Shown here: positions 24,117-35,360 of the stretch, piece by piece
How positions within the stretch are numbered: position 1 is the first letter of the stretch
How the letters are laid out: the number at the start of each line of letters is the position of its first letter
Source of the DNA: Triglochin maritima
Taxonomy: Eukaryota > Streptophyta > Magnoliopsida > Alismatales > Juncaginaceae
Assembly (NCBI GenBank): GCA_963682175.1
Contig: OY821772.1
Location: forward strand, 52,846,925-52,910,924
DNA: 64,000 bases
Direction: 5' to 3'
Program-made: the position numbers and the translations under genes
The notes under the pieces: generated by a model
Told to the model about the DNA's origin: nothing
Seen by the model: the letters and a program-made list of their open reading frames with translations, nothing else
Databases searched by the model: none

Positions 24117-26647
24117 ATGAGTCATTTAAGTACAAGTCGCTCTGTACAAAACGAACGTGAGTATAATGATGCAGTGGATAGAGAATCTATTTCCCCACTT
24201 CTCGGAATACCAAATTGCATGTTCAGAGTCAATGATATTTGCACAAATGTAAGTACCAAAAAAAGTATATTGTGTTAATTTTCTAAATATTTAAATTACA
24301 TTTTTTTAATTGATTTATTTTTCACAATATATTTGAATATATTATATCCGGAGGCTGTTTTGGAATGTCGTGCACATCGTCCAGTAATTCCTTTCCACGA
24401 TTGTTTTAGTCAAGCACTCAAAAATTTGGGATTATATCAACTTGCCCAAATAAAACATACAAGGACAGACAATAGATTGATTACTGCACTTGTAGAGTGT
24501 TAGCGTCCTGAGACTCACACTTTCCACTTACCGGTTGGGGAGGTTGGATTAACATTGCAGGATGTTAGTTGCTTGTGGGGTCTACCTATCAGTGGTATTC
24601 CAATAATCGGGCACAGTGATCGAGATAGTCGTGAGTTAATTAGAAATTCCTTCGGGATTGATATAAACGCCGAGATTATGAAAAAAGGTAAAAGAACGGT
24701 AGGAGGAGATGAGCCACAAATGTTCAAAGAGTCCGGATTTAGCATCAGTTTGCAATGGTTGCGGCTAAATTACGGGAATCTGCCAGAATTTCCCACAGAT
24801 GAAGAAGTGGCACAATATACACGGGCTTTCATTTTAGATTTGTTTGGATCCATGGTTTTCCCTGATAGCTCTGGGACAGGTGTTCCAGTTATGTATTTGA
24901 GGTTTTTGCAGGTGTTGGACAAGCCGATAGTATACAATTGGGGTGCGGCCGTGCTTTCATGTTTATATCGCAACTTGTCTATTTCATGTCAAACTGGAAA
25001 AAGGAACATTGGTGGTGCATTGTTACTTCTTCAACACTGGTCTTGGACTCGGTTTCCCGTAGCCCGGCCGAGACACGTGGGTCATACTGAGTGTTTAGGT
25101 GGAGAAGACCTAGACTCGCGACCTCCATTTGCTATTAAGTGGCAATACCCACAGACTTATGAGGTTAGTGCCGCACATAATTGTCTTACACATTACAGAA
25201 ATGAATTTGAATGTATGTTGGATGAGCATGTAAACTGGCAGCCGTATTATGAAAGTATGATGTCGCTTCCTGGCCGGGTATTTACTATTGATGCTGCATA
25301 TTGGCTTGCGAGAGTGCCTTTGATTCATTTCTGGATGATTTCATGGCATTATCCAGAAAGAACTATGAGACAATTTGGATTTTATCAGACGACGCCACCG
25401 CCAGAACCTCATCCGTGGACAGAACTCAAAAGACTTGATAAGATAGTACATGCGGCCCGACAGAGAGATGATTGGTCAGCGAAGCATGAAATTTACATAC
25501 GAATGTGGGAAAGACCGCATATTCTTCACGAAGGTCGACCATATGATCCGAGAGAAAATCGACGGTATCGTCAGTGGTTTCAGCATAATGGTATGTACAC
25601 AGTCTACATACGAGGCCAAATAGAGTTCGGTTTGGAAAGGCCGTTGCCACCCCCACGTGATTCTATTGAGGACTTAGGTTACGTTCCTGGTGGACCACGT
25701 ATTCGACGTATGGTATGTATTTTGAACGACTTTGACGGTTATTGTTTGTTGTGTTTTACTATCTAATTTTCAAACTACAATTGCAGGGCTTTCGTGGTAT
25801 TCAACGGGCTAAATTTGTTATCAAGCAGTTGTACAAACGTGGAACTAAGGGACTGTGTAAAATGTTGCTGAAGAGTCACCAACTCGATGCTGTCGATTGC
25901 GATCAGGTGCACGAATTTGAAAGAGTACTGTGCGATGCTGGATTACCTGGAGATGTGGAGTCGATTCCTGAAGATGATGATGGTAATAATGAGATTCGTG
26001 ATGACTGTCCTGTACCTAGAGTTGCAGACCAAACAACATATAGTTTTAGGCTATCCAATGCATCTTACGATGATTTTGTCCCAGATTCATCGCAGTTTAG
26101 AGGTTCATATACATACGATGACATTGGAGCAGGACCATCGCAGCCAACGCAGTTTGGATCTTCTGAAACATATGGTGACATTGGAGCAGGACCATCGCAG
26201 CCAACGCAGTTTGGATCTTCTGAAACATATGGTGACATTGGAGCAGGACCATCGCAGCCAACGCAGTTCGGGCTTTCCCAGATTCCCGAAGATTATCCAA
26301 CTTATCAGACACCTGGTAGTAATTATGATACCCCTCAGTTGCCGCAAACAGACTTCGGGACTTTGTTGGATGGTATATTCAGTCCATTCACTGACCAATG
26401 GTACACTTGTGAATTAAATCTTGTACCTTCTATAGTTTACGAGACTCAGTCACCTTATTTGCCTGTTCAAAATCAGTCACCTTTTCGACCTGTTGAGTCT
26501 CATTCACCTGTTCAGACTCAACCCCATTCTGAGTTGGTTCCATACGTCGTCTCTGATGATGAAGAAGAATCAGTGCATGTTGCGACTCCAGTCGGTCGAG
26601 GCTGCCGACGCAAAATGAAGACAAAGATTTTCACTCCCACGCAGTAG
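24117..26647 (+). pseudogene. Plant mobile domain (PMD, MAIN-like) protein, one nonsense codon
   Basis: Exons are 24117-24248, 24354-25712 and 25787-26647 (784 codons in one phase). The first acceptor (CCGGAG|GC) is weak. The core (RLITALVEC*RPETHTFHLPVGEVGLTLQDV...WGLPISG, then FGSMVFPD, GGALLLLQHWSWTRFP, WQPYY) is the plant mobile domain of MAIN/MAIL1-type proteins, which also occurs in transposons. A single TAG at 24501-24503 stands where relatives have Trp (TGG). The C-terminal part is acidic, Ser/Pro-rich and holds three copies of a 20-residue repeat, ending in a basic GRGCRRKMKTK patch that may be a nuclear signal. Its place opposite the transposase suggests a transposition-accessory role, by analogy with mudrB; this is inference. 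Confidence 0.85.
26097..26275 (+). repeat. 60-bp tandem repeat in the PMD coding sequence
   Basis: Three consecutive copies encode (S)SETYGDIGAGPSQPTQFG; the first is diverged (RGSYTYDDIGAGPSQPTQFG). The repeat stays in frame. Confidence 0.92.
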
Positions 26648-26739
26648 TTCATATTGTAATTCAGTTGTACTCGCGGTTGTACTTTCACTGACTTATGATT
26701 TGATATGGTTTGTAATCTTAATTGATATGGTTTGACTTA

Positions 26740-26880
26740 TAAATAACACATTATAAACATTATAAACATTACAACACATTCAACAATACAACACATTCAA
26801 CATTAAAATACATTCAACATTACAATACATTCAACATTACAATATATTAAACATTACTATACATTCAACCTTCCCTTACA
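26740..26880. repeat. Short tandem repeats between the convergent MULE genes
   Basis: About eight copies of a 15-16-bp unit (ACATTCAACATTACAAT and variants) lie between the 3' ends of the PMD and transposase genes, where both transcripts would end. Confidence 0.85.
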
Positions 26881-27044
26881 TTGCAACGATCGCTTGGGTG
26901 ATTAATAGAACCACAACCTGTACAATGACCCGGACCTATCCTTCCTTCCATGACATCCATCGTCATCGGTAAACGTTTTGACCTTCTCCTTCCTTTCTTG
27001 ACGAGAGTTCTATCAGGTATTATTTTGTCTCCCATATATTCAGG

Positions 27045-29416
27045 TCAATCCTCTTCCTTCCCGTACACATCGAAGTGACCCTCCCATGTGTGCACTAGAG
27101 AGTTGACACTGTAGTACGAATGTGTATATTCATTGGCATTGTAGTTACGTGCGGCACATACTGCCAAAACATGACTGCAAGCGATACCTGTATTTTGTAG
27201 TCCCCGACACTTACACTTCGGTCTGGTGTCGTCACGTAGAATCACCTTGTAACTACGATCCCTCCTACCTCCAGTTCTGCTCACTCTTTCATGTTTGGAT
27301 ATGACCTCATATACTCCTGTATCGAAATCAATTATTTTCACCTCATGTTGACATGCAACTGCTGCAGATTTTTCCAATATTTGTGTAACCCTCTCGGAAA
27401 AGATGTGTCCTCTTTGTGCCAACACACGTGCATGTTGTCTTCTGTTGTTGAACCACTCCAACAGTTTATAGTATGTCGCCTCTACAATTGCACAAATGGG
27501 TAAACCACGAGCTTCTTTGAAAACATTGTTCAGACACTCTGCAGCATTGCTTGTCATTATTCTCCATCTTTGGCCTCCGTCGTGACACAACGACCACTTA
27601 CTAGGAACCTCCGGTTCATTCTCATTTGTTTCATCTTTTTTCCCTATCCCTTTTATGTATTGTAATGCATCTTTACTCCAATACTCAACTTGTTCCAAAC
27701 TGGCTTTGAAATCCCACGGATTACTGTGTCTGCATGCTGCCTTGAAGGCGTCAACTGCATATTGATTCTTACAATTTTTGAGCAAGTTTTCGGCAAGATG
27801 TTGTGCGCATAAACGGTGAACTGCTTCATTTCCTTCCTCGTGCCAACCGTAACCGGGATTCCTAAAAATGTGTTTAATTGCAGCATGTCGATCAGATATG
27901 ACACATATCTTCCTATCTCCAATCACCTCTCGTCGCAACCATCTCATAAACCATCCCCAATTGGATATATTTTCCTTCTCAACGAGCCCAAATGCAAGAG
28001 GCAGTAGTTGATTCTCAGCGTCATACCCAACAGCAACAAGTAACCTTCCTTCGTATCTACCTTTAAGAAATGAGGCGTCTATGCTGATAACAGGACGCAG
28101 ATATTTGAATGTCTGAATACAAGGACAAAAAGCCCATGCTGCACATTTAAACTGACGGACACCAGCGCATGGTAAAGGGTCAGAATGAACTACAACTTTA
28201 CTTCCAGGATTTGATTGTTTAATAGCATTTAACAATTGAGGCAACAAAGCATATGAACCCGACCAACTTCCAAACATGTATGCAATAGCAATCTCGCGGG
28301 CACGCCATAATTTATTGTACTTTGGATTAACACCTGGAAATATTTTTCTTACCAGACCAAACACTTGTTTAATCGGGAGCGAGACATTATTTTCGACATC
28401 TTCACGGATGATATCAGCCATCATCTTTGCAGTCAGCTGAGCATGATCAAATCGGGCAGCTGTGGACCTGCATATATGCTTATACGGACATTTTCTTATA
28501 GATCATGCATCACCCGAACCGGTCCGTGTAGCGTACAACATCCAGCTACAATTTTCATCTTTACATCTCACCCTATATTTGGTTTTGCTGCTGTCTTGCA
28601 CCTTGATCTCCCGATTATTGTCAATGTGCCATTTCGATATTGCGTTCTTCAGAGCGTCTTTTGATGAGAATGCTTGATTCTCAGCTAACGGACCTTCAAC
28701 TATTGCGCTGCTTTCTATAAATGATGTATCTGCAGGAACCCAACTAGAACAATCATGAAAGCTTTTAGCAGGGTGAACCGAACCCCTCCCTCTAAATGGG
28801 TTGTATTGGCTTAACTGACTCACGTTCGGACCAATATCTTCATCTTCCTCAATCTCCTCAGCATCCTCGTCGTCCTCACCTGATGATTCATTCTCTGTAT
28901 CTATATTGTAATATTCGTCATCATTTTCTTCTTCATCATCTGTTTGTATAGGCACGAAATCAGAAGTTCTATTCGCAGGTCGACTGGTTTCTGCTATGGT
29001 GTTTGCATCACATGATTGTTGAGATATGAAACCTGCACCACTACTACTACCCGGTTGGTTACCTGTAAACATCTCAACCCTCCACTCAATTTCCACAGGA
29101 TTCAACTGTACATATAACTCCATCATTCCCATTTTGGAATAAGCTGTTTCATAGGCTATTCTCCAACAATTCTCATCATATACAGACATCACATTAAAAA
29201 AAAGTAACCGGTTGGTGCAATGTTACAACGATATTGAATATTCATCGAGTACTGAGATTCTTCGACATTCAAACCTTGATATATCCAACTCTTAAGTTCT
29301 TCTAAGGTTACATTTTCGCTCGTTGAAAGTGTAAGTCTTGGACCTATCGTGTACTCTACACCGTAACTTGCATTTTGAACTATTTCACCGCCAAAGTACA
29401 CACTTACCGCAATCAT
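27045..29416 (-). pseudogene. MURA-type Mutator transposase, one frameshift and one stop
   Basis: Minus-strand reading starts MIAVSVYFGGEIVQNASYGVEY (29416), the MuDR N-terminal domain. One base is lost in a T8 run (29195-29203), shifting frame into the CWRIAYETA segment. A second N-terminal zinc region (YRVRCKDENCSWMLYAT) follows. TGA then occurs near 28503, after which the same frame continues (SIRKCPYKHICRSTAARFDHAQLTAKM). The MULE transposase domain shows SIDASFLKG, VISDRHAAI and CAQHLAENLLKN. The SWIM zinc finger is CKCRGLQNTGIACSHVLAVC. About 800 residues would be expected. Catalytic Asp candidates and the SWIM cysteines/histidine are all present, so only two simple lesions separate it from an intact frame. 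Confidence 0.92.
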
Positions 29417-29465
29417 TTTGTTAACTACAATGAAAAATTCTTTAATCAGTTTTATATTACAAATT

Positions 29466-29865
29466 ATTTCAAGATTTGATATTATTACCAATTATTAATA
29501 ATTTGACATAAATAGAAATTAAGAATGAAAAAAAAAATTACCTCAAATTTCACCAGGAAAAAACACACGGATAACAAAAAATGATATCACCAGGCACAAT
29601 TTGAAGACTGTGAAAAGAGTAGAATTTCAATATTTGATATTATTACCAATTATTAATAACTATACATATAAGAATGAAAAAAATAATTACCTCAAATACC
29701 CCCAGGAAAGACACACGGATCAGAAAAAATGTTATCACTAGGCACAATTTGAAGACTGTGAAAAAAGTAGAATTTCAATATTTGATATTATTAACAATTA
29801 TTAATAACTATAAATATAACAATGAAAAAAATAATTACCTCAAATGACACCAGGAAAAAAATGGA
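29466..29865 (-). repeat. ~150-bp repeats in the transposase leader
   Basis: Two full and one partial copies share TTTGATATTATTACCAATTA, an ATTACCTCAAAT...CACCAGG stretch and GGCACAATTTGAAGACTGTG (about 29466-29626, 29627-29772 and 29773-29865). They lie between the right-TIR promoter and the transposase ATG, so they form or flank its 5' leader. Confidence 0.85.
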
Positions 29866-29874
29866 CGAAACGTG

Positions 29875-29882
29875 TATTTATA
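29875..29882 (-). promoter_or_regulatory. TATA box in right TIR, for the transposase gene
   Basis: TATAAATA on the minus strand, at the inner edge of the right TIR. It corresponds in position to the TATA box of the left TIR. Confidence 0.6.
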
Positions 29883-29889
29883 AGAACTC

Positions 29890-29990
29890 GCGCCCACGGA
29901 TCGCGGGCCACCCGCGATCCGTCACCACGGATCGCGGATCGCACTCGCGATCCGTGAGCACGGATCGCGGGTTCGACCCGCGATCTGCGT
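29890..29990 (-). repeat. GATCGCGG palindrome array, right TIR
   Basis: CACGGATCGCGG...CCGCGATCCGTG units are mirrored relative to the left TIR, about three hairpin-capable units. The outermost one (GGATCGCGGGTTCGACCCGCG) is the best match to the left end. Confidence 0.88.
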
Positions 29991-30063
29991 ACTTTTGATT
30001 TTTTTTTTTTTGGATTAGTTTTCGATTTTTTTTAAAATGATTATTATTTAAAAAAATTACGGA

Positions 30064-30108
30064 GGAATTCTCTATTATATATATTACATAATGTCATGAA
30101 AAATTGAT
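30064..30108 (+). repeat. Right copy of the ~40-bp direct repeat flanking the MULE
   Basis: It repeats 23169-23208 with a five-base AT insertion (TATTA). It overlaps the GGAATTC tip of the right TIR and then continues into unique flank (TGGCATCATGATG). Confidence 0.85.
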
Positions 30109-30747
30109 TGGCATCATGATGAAAGCAAAAGGACATTGGTATCTCCCAACGTACACATCATTCATGGAATGCATGTTTTTGGGCTTTCTTGCATATAAAA
30201 TCCTTATGATAATCATATTCATACATTCTAATGCAAACTATTAACTTCCAAATGATCTATACAATAATATAAATTTACCCTCTATTACTTATGCCTTTTA
30301 TATTCATATCTTTTATTTTGGCTATATTTAACCCTGTTCTTTTGGAACAGAGGCTTTGGGTATAAATTGTAAAACCCTAATCTTGGTTAATGGATTAATC
30401 GTGATTAGGAGAAGGGTATAGGAGGAGAGAGAAGACTTTGCATGGGGAAGGGAAGAGGGGGCGTGCACTGTAGAGGGGTGAGAGGTGATGGGTTGGATGT
30501 GTAGGGCACTGTTGAGCCAAGTTCTGGGTGTGGTGCGGTGCGAGGTGGTGAGCGTCGGAGGCAAGCGAGGCGGTGAGCTCCGGTGTCCTTCGTCGTTCTT
30601 CAAGAGAGGTATGCCAAGTTCTTGCATTAGAGGCCTATAGTGATCACCCACGTTGGGGTGATGTTTTGGTAGGTCGCGGGAGGTCGGAGACCTCGCCGGC
30701 GACGAGTTTCAGCGTCAAAACCTCGGCTGGCGCGAGGTTGAAGACGT

Positions 30748-31240
30748 TTGTCGGTCGACCGGGTCCCTTGGACGGTCGACCGAACGTAGTGTTATTTGAC
30801 TGTCTGTGGTGTTTCGGTCGACCGGTTCCCTTGTTCGGTCGACCGGGACTTAAGTGTACCAGTAGGATGCTAGTGTTTTCGGCCGACCTTTTATGACATA
30901 GAAAATAATAGGTTGACCATGTAAGGTTTCGGTCGACCGAGACCCCTGAGTCGGTCGACCGATAGATTGGATTTTGATGTTGACCAGACTCCGGATTTTG
31001 ACCTCGTTCGGTCGACCGATTTTAGACCTTTGGTAGACCGTTAGGAATTATTGTGTTGCGCAAATAGTTCGACCGTTGCAGAAGCTTCGGTCGACCGATT
31101 CCCTTGTGGAAGCGGTCGACCGAGCTGTCACTTTCGGTCGACCGATTTCCCTTGTGGAAGCGGTCGACCCGTTGTCACAGCGGTCGACCGATTCCCTTGA
31201 GGAAACGGTCGACCGAGTGTCTCTTTCGGTCGACCGTTTT
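30748..31240 (+). repeat. CGGTCGACCG palindrome array in the solo gypsy LTR
   Basis: About 19 copies, many in the frame TTCGGTCGACCG(G/A)(T/C)TCCCTTG, with decayed forms (TCGGCCGACC, GGTAGACCG). The ATTCCCTTGTGGAAGCGG spacer recurs between copies at 31090-31210. Confidence 0.92.
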
Positions 31241-31739
31241 TGCACAGGACATAATTCTTGGTTCCGCTTAGGATGCCAACTCTGTCCACGGAAACCCATG
31301 TCCTCGCCGTGTGCGTGAGCCGGGAGGTGACGGTGGGCGCGTTATGCGTGTCTGCCCAGGGACCGCCGTGTGGAAGAGTGTGGGTGTCCGGAACGCGTCA
31401 CCTCCATGTATGGATCGCGCCTATATCTGGTGGATCGTTTGACTCGCGTTAGAGTAGCAGCCTGAGGGATTGCGGATCCCATTGCTTCAGCAACACGCAA
31501 CTGCTGACAGGTGCAGTGACTACCGGCCGATGGCTACGGAGGCACAGTGACTACCGTCCAGGATTGGAGACGGAGGTCCAGAGAGGTACCGGCCTATTGA
31601 CGGCGACGGAGGTCGCGACCCTGCTCGTTTGGAGCCGGAGTTGGTGTTGCACGTGGAGCTCGTTGACCCTGCGGACTTCGGTTTGGATCTGTCGATTGTC
31701 TGGCCTTTGTGTGGCAGATATGTTCGACTGACCTTGATG

Positions 31740-32300
31740 ACAGTGATTGTACGTGTCGTGCGGCCTGTGTGGCGGCGGTAGGGCCCCTGTGCGGCCTGTG
31801 TGGCGGCAGGGAGGATCGCGCGTGGCCTGTGTGGTTGCGGCGATGGACTGCCGATGATGTGTTCCGGCAGGTAGCTCGACTGGGCACCTATCGAGTGATA
31901 TCCCGTGCGGTCTGTGTGACGCTGGTTGATGGACCGACCTGAGCGACGGCTCCGTTGGTGTGGTGGTGGACCACGATGTTTTCAGATCTGATTCTACCCT
32001 GCGCGGAAGTGCGAACGCCTCCTCACCGATCCCTTGGCTTGTGTAGTCGCGTGTGGGGATATGTTGCGTACTGTCTGTTAGACCGTATGTGCCTACGGTA
32101 GGTCTCTATGGGGACCCGTTGTTTGGACAGTGCAGCCTGTGTGGCGGCGGTGTTGTTTGTCCGTGTGGCCTGTGTGGTACCGGTGGTTGTTGGACCGTGC
32201 GACCTGTGTGGCGACGGCGATGTTGCGGACCGTGGGGCCTGTGTGGCAGCGGTGGCGATTGTAGACCGCGGGGCCTGTGTGGCAGCGGGAACGATCGCAG
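31740..32300 (+). repeat. GCGGCCTGTGTGGCGGCGG array
   Basis: GC-rich degenerate units of about 20-40 bp built on GGCCTGTGTGGCRGCGG. They occupy the position held by the GGTTGGTTGA array in the LTR at 4224-6614. Confidence 0.85.
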
Positions 32301-32725
32301 GACGGATGTCCAGTTTGGCCCTTGGTGGCAATGTTGTTTTACTGCTTTGTATTCCATGCCATGATATACTAGTATGTTAGGGCATATAGGTGAGCTTGTC
32401 ATACGGGGTTTCATTATGGAAACTCAGGCATTGTTGTTGCATCTTTTTCAGGACTGCGTTAGGTTCCGGCGGGTGGTGACCGAGGGAGATTGCAGTTTGA
32501 GACTGGATCCTGTCGTTTACCTACTTTAGGTTGTCGTGATTACATGTACTATGTGTTTTGTGTTATGATGTAATCACTCTTTTGACAAACTCTTATGTAT
32601 TATGATGCACCTTATGTATTTGGGTATTTCTTTCAGTAATGTCCCAACTCTTGATGATTTTATTCTCGTGTTCCCATTGATTTTAAAAGTTTAAATTTTC
32701 CACTGTTCGGGGATGTTACATAAAT

Positions 32726-34914
32726 ACTTGTTTATGAGATTCGGCCTTAGACGTGACCCAAGGAAGATTGCTTGTTTGGATTACATGTGCGTGTGCAGAA
32801 GACATAGTTATCTCATAAGAAAAGAGAGAGTTAATATCAATTGAGAGTAGTTCAATTGGGAGATCATTCGATGATCAAGATCAGAGATTGAATCTTAACA
32901 GTCTTATTCTAACATTTGAGAAATTGAGATTTAAAATGGCAGTTGGGAGTATAGTATATAAAATAAAACAAAAGGTTAATGGTAATGTTCTATGCACAAT
33001 AATAATGTTAATTGGCTCAATGTTGGACCATGACTATCTCATTACCTAAGCTTCCATGGGCGTGCTTTTGTTTCAGAAAGATTGGTATAACACTAGATAA
33101 ATGTAACTTCTAAAGCTAACTCCAAGGGGATTGATTTAGTGGTAAATCTCTAACGTAGATCGAATATCAACCTCAGCCCTCAGGGCATCATTTTACTGAA
33201 CTTAAATTTCTTTAATTGATGCACCTAAATATAACATAGATATATCAATTCCAACAACCTTAGATGGGACCATCGTTGATCATCGAATGAAACCCACTAT
33301 CACTGCCGATTTGTTATTAATGCACCAACCTTACAGTTCCTACTTAAATAAGAAGCCCCGTAAACTTTCAGCTCACTAATGCACCTTTGATGTCAGTATT
33401 TCAAGGATTTAATACTAAGATAAGATGTGAGATATCAATCGATTTATATAAAAAGGGCAATTGTTTTGCACTATCCTTGTGTTTGTGTGTCGACGTTAGG
33501 TTTTAATTGAGACGCTAATGTCTTATATTGTTCGAATTAAACATTACATACCTTGATTATCACAACATCTTACCATAAAAGACATACAAACTTGAGGCAT
33601 TTGTTTGGGAAGTGATAAAAAAAAGCATTTTCTAGATTCAAGCTAAAGACACTTGTCCATATGAGAATCAACAACGCAGTCTCACCCATTCCTTCCCAAT
33701 ACTCAATACAAACAACAAGAGAAACCGTTGAGGGTCAACTCACTCAGATCACACACACCAACCAAGAAGAAACAAACGAGGAACACAAGTCAAACCATTG
33801 TTCCCTCAATTCAAAAAGAAAACATGGGGTCAACCATGAGTGCCCAATGGCCTAAAGACCCATAACTGTTCAGTGCCACTGCTATTATGATCCATGGAAC
33901 CAAGAAAATTGTTCCCACACCTATACAAATTCCTAAGGCATTTCCAACTCCAAACAAACTGTAGTAATAGCAGCGGTTCAGAGGACCACATTTTTATTTA
34001 TTTACTTGAAGAATTTAAAAAGTACTTGATACTTCGTACATATGTCCCAAAGTTTTTCTTCTTCATAGACCTTGGGAAAATTAAAAGTTAAACTTGAGAT
34101 CTTCGATGCAAGAGATATCATCATGAACTTATATCCATAAGCACTTAGAGAAATCTTTTTTTAAATGGTGAACAAGCCCTTAGAGATTTTTTTTATAAAA
34201 TGGGGCCAAGTGAGTCTTGCAATTTTTTTAATCTAAATGAATTTAATATGTCAAAGGAAAATTTAAAAGATTATCATCAAAATAACTTAAGCACTTTAAA
34301 GATGTCAAGAGATCAATATTTTCATAATTTTGGCATGAAAGGATTTCCAACAATGTATAAAAATGCAACTGTACTTTTTTGTTAATTCTCCTTTTGTCTA
34401 CCGTGGGATGTTTTGTGAAGATAAAAAAGGGTTGGTTTTTTTTTTAATATTTTTGGGACGAAGATTTACTAGAAAGAGTTAGGAGTTCGGTTGTTGTAAT
34501 TAATTCGAAAGATCAGGTGGGCAACAACCTCTATATCTATATATCAATATAGATATAGAAGGGTGAAGAAAATTGTTAAGCTTGGTCATGAGTCATGACT
34601 CGTGAAGACTGAAGGGTGGGTAAGGGCAGAATGGGAGCACATGGACTGTCATAAACACCGAAAATTGAGGTGAAGGGTGAAGAAAACCAGCAACGCATTA
34701 AACCTTCTTTAATTTTTAACTCTAATTAGTATCTCTCTTAATCTTCTAGTCACCCTTAGTTTATCTCTATGGACGCACAAGAAAGTGACATGTTTAATCT
34801 TCACGAGAAGACCGTAGATGAGGCTTCCAGTTGTATACACATAACACATGTATGATGTAAGGGTAATTTACATCAATACCCTCCAATTAAATATCATGGC
34901 ATGCAACTAATACT
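32726..34914. other. Intergenic, no gene recognised
   Basis: AT-rich sequence between the solo LTR and the next element, with only short unrelated frames. Confidence 0.5.
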
Positions 34915-35174
34915 TATTAATACTGAATTGCTATTCGTCACCCTAAAACTACTTAAATCGCCCCAACAGATTACCATTTTGCCCTTCTCTCATTTCTACT
35001 GCAATAACGCGACATTTTACCCTCTTATCACACATCTCTCTTCATCTTCCTCTTATATTCATAAAAATGAATGTTTTGGAGGTCAGTAATGAGCCAACAG
35101 ACGCCCCGGTGTACTCGAATCTGGTAAAATATCCAACATCTTTTTAATAAAAAAATAATAATAAATAATAAAAA

Positions 35175-35360
35175 ATTGCGGGCGTCTGGCGGAGCCGCCC
35201 AGCGTAGGAGAGGGGCGTCTGGGTAAGACGCCTGCAGTGTTTTACACAGACGCCCCGCCCATGGGACGGGCGTCTGGCTAAGACGCCTCTCTCCTACGCT
35301 GGGCGGCTTAGCCAGACGCCTCTCTCCTACGCTGGGCGTTTTAAACAGACGCCCGCAATT
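35175..35360. repeat. Palindromic GGCGTCTGG/CCAGACGCC array, left
   Basis: Alternating GGGCGTCTGGCT and AGCCAGACGCC units with CTCTCCTACGCTGGGCG in between form several overlapping inverted repeats. A second array is at 36088-36275, with GCCTCCACC...GGTGGAGGC as spacer. Confidence 0.9.

Larger units (their letters stand above)
23217..30070. mobile_element. Mutator-like element with PMD gene and MURA transposase (6.9 kb)
   Basis: The ends are long imperfect terminal inverted repeats. The left starts GGAATTCCCGTAATTG, and the right, read inward, starts GAATTCCTCCGTAATT. Both continue through TTTAAATAATAATCATTTT, CGAAAACTAATC, TCAAAAGTACGCAGATCGCGG and a run of GATCGCGG palindromes (left to about 23460, right from about 29890). 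Each TIR ends in a TATA box driving an inward gene: the PMD protein rightward and the MURA-type transposase leftward. They converge near 26650-27045, the same layout as maize MuDR. Both genes carry few lesions. Confidence 0.92.
30368..32720 (+). mobile_element. Solo LTR of a gypsy (Tekay-like) element, 2353 bp
   Basis: TGTAAAACCCTAATC...GGGGATGTTACA is flanked by perfect 5-bp repeats TAAAT (30363-30367 and 32721-32725). Start, end and several internal motifs (CATACGGGGTTTC, GGAAACTCAGGCATTGTTG, GATGTAATCAC) match the 3' LTR at 4224-6614, but the array content differs, so it belongs to a related subfamily. No internal retroelement sequence is present. Open frames at 31516-32380 are products of the GC-rich array. 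Confidence 0.92.

Noticed and set aside
26097..26417. Frames on both strands overlapping the PMD tail
   Set aside because: They repeat with the same 60-bp period and are shadows of the in-frame repeat.
23208..30079. 9-bp TSD for the MULE directly at its TIR tips
   Set aside because: TATATATCA and TCTATTATA do not match well enough; only the longer 40-bp flank repeat is convincing.
31516..32380. Several open frames in both strands of the solo LTR
   Set aside because: Products of the GC-rich GGCCTGTGTGGC array; low-complexity Cys/Gly or Pro/His translations.
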